41,388 bases of DNA from Thermodesulfovibrionales bacterium (GTDB lineage Bacteria > Nitrospirota > Thermodesulfovibrionia > Thermodesulfovibrionales > Dissulfurispiraceae). Shown piece after piece: positions 40,773 to 41,388 of this stretch. The stretch's first letter is position 1. Every line of letters starts with the position of its first letter. The position numbers were made by a program, and so were the translations under genes. The stretch is from NCBI GenBank assembly GCA_020062545.1, contig JAGUWD010000016.1, positions 1-41,388 of the forward strand. Reading direction: 5' to 3'. The notes beneath the pieces are model-generated. The model saw nothing but the letters and a program-made list of their open reading frames with translations. It was not told the DNA's origin and searched no databases.

Positions 40773-41388
40773 ATGAACCAAATGGATGACTATAAAAAGT
40801 TCTACGAAGGCAAGACAGTTCTCATTACCGGAGGTGCGGGCGCCATCGGTTCAAACCTCTCTCGAGCGATTGCCGATCTCCAAGCTCGGAACGTCATTGT
40901 GCTCGACGACATGTCAGCGGCTTACGAATGGAACATCCCATCGCTGGCCAATGTGCTTTTGGTTAAAGGGTCAGTAACCGATGAGGTTGCGCTCAAGCGC
41001 GTCTTTATGCTCAAACCGGACATCGTCTTTCATCTTGCTGCCTTCTTTGCCAACCAAAATTCAGTGGACTACCCGCAACAGGATTTAATGACGAATGGGT
41101 TAGGCACACTGTTGATTTTTCAGTATGCGCAAATGAGTGGCACGAAACGGGTTGTGTATGCTTCCTCAGGATGTTCGATTTATGGCTCCCAGGCGCCGCT
41201 ACCGTTGAAGGAAGATTTTATGTCCATGCATCTGACGACACCGTATCAAATTACCAAGATGCTGGGAGAGTTGTACGGTAACTTTTTCCATCATCACTAT
41301 GGATTGCCGATTGTCAAGACGCGCTTTTTCAATTCTTATGGGCCGGGCGAAGTGCCGGGGCAATACCGAAATGTCATCCCTAATTTCA
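40773..41388 (+). CDS. NAD-dependent sugar epimerase/dehydratase, cut by window end
   Basis: This frame is open from the ATG at 40773 to the last base of the window (205 complete codons) and continues beyond. The N-terminus KTVLITGGAGAIGSNL binds NAD, VFHLAAFFANQNSV follows, ASSGCSIYGS holds the Ser, and YQITKMLGELYG gives the Tyr-Lys. RFFNSYGPGEVPGQYRNVIPNF is the substrate loop typical of UDP-glucose 4-epimerase and GDP-mannose-type dehydratases. AGGGGGA lies just before the start. Two consecutive SDR genes after wecB suggest stepwise tailoring of a UDP-HexNAc. Confidence 0.84.
   Translation, partial: MNQMDDYKKFYEGKTVLITGGAGAIGSNLSRAIADLQARNVIVLDDMSAAYEWNIPSLANVLLVKGSVTDEVALKRVFMLKPDIVFHLAAFFANQNSVDYPQQDLMTNGLGTLLIFQYAQMSGTKRVVYASSGCSIYGSQAPLPLKEDFMSMHLTTPYQITKMLGELYGNFFHHHYGLPIVKTRFFNSYGPGEVPGQYRNVIPNF

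Noticed and set aside
40786-40977. A 63-residue open frame at 40786-40977
   Set aside because: It is in a different frame from the epimerase that starts at 40773 and runs to the window end, which has clear NAD and catalytic motifs.
1-41388. tRNA, rRNA, CRISPR array, riboswitch, ops/JUMPstart element or genes on the - strand
   Set aside because: No matching sequence or repeat periodicity was seen; open frames on the - strand overlap strongly supported + strand genes and lack family motifs.

Overview
The window is one long surface-polysaccharide (O-antigen or capsule type) biosynthesis locus. All 41 protein genes I can support lie on the + strand, mostly overlapping by 1-30 bp or separated by less than 60 bp, so it reads like one or a few long operons. 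I see no tRNA, rRNA, CRISPR array or transposase gene. Gene content (Wzx-like flippase, Wzy-like polymerase, GDP-heptose genes, CMP-ulosonate genes, two B12-binding-type radical SAM enzymes, frequent TTG starts) suggests a Gram-negative, probably anaerobic bacterium, perhaps deltaproteobacterial. That placement is weak. Base composition is mosaic: about 21-27.5 kb is very AT-rich, while about 7.5-9.4 kb and 38.7-41.4 kb are visibly richer in GC, as expected for a locus assembled by horizontal exchange.

Layout. (A) 0.1-2.9 kb: epimerase, HddC-like nucleotidyltransferase and HddA-like sugar kinase, a heptose activation set. (B) 2.9-8.7 kb: a thiamine-diphosphate E1 alpha/beta pair with no E2 or E3, a radical SAM protein, a GDP-fucose-synthase-like reductase, and a ColD-type 3-dehydratase in which His-His replaces the PLP lysine position. 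Together these could make a 3-deoxy, possibly two-carbon-branched, sugar. (C) 8.7-11 kb: a methyltransferase-like protein and the flippase. (D) 11-19.7 kb: an ulosonic-acid module with a divergent cytidylyltransferase-HAD fusion, a NeuB-type synthase lacking the SAF domain, oxidoreductase plus aminotransferase, a second cytidylyltransferase, methyltransferase, TIM-barrel isomerase, oxidoreductase and SDR. (E) 19.7-27.5 kb: a second radical SAM protein, glycosyltransferases including a GT11 fucosyltransferase, the polymerase and an FkbM methyltransferase. (F) 27.6-27.9 kb: a 213-bp non-coding insertion with perfect 25-bp terminal inverted repeats and a 7-bp target duplication. (G) 27.9-36.6 kb: a second, fuller heptose module (epimerases, HddA-like kinase, nucleotidyltransferase, GmhA- and GmhB-like enzymes, transaldolase) with a nucleotide-sugar dehydrogenase whose catalytic Cys is Thr. 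(H) 36.6-41.4 kb: GT4, a DUF362 protein, WecB and two epimerases, the last cut by the window end.

Together the genes look able to make several unusual activated sugars (modified heptoses, a 3-deoxyhexose, one or two ulosonic acids, ManNAc-type sugars). About five glycosyltransferases would assemble them, and the Wzx/Wzy pair would export and polymerise the repeat unit. The least described parts are the E1-pair/3-dehydratase block, the SAF-less synthase module and the Cys-less dehydrogenase in the second heptose module.
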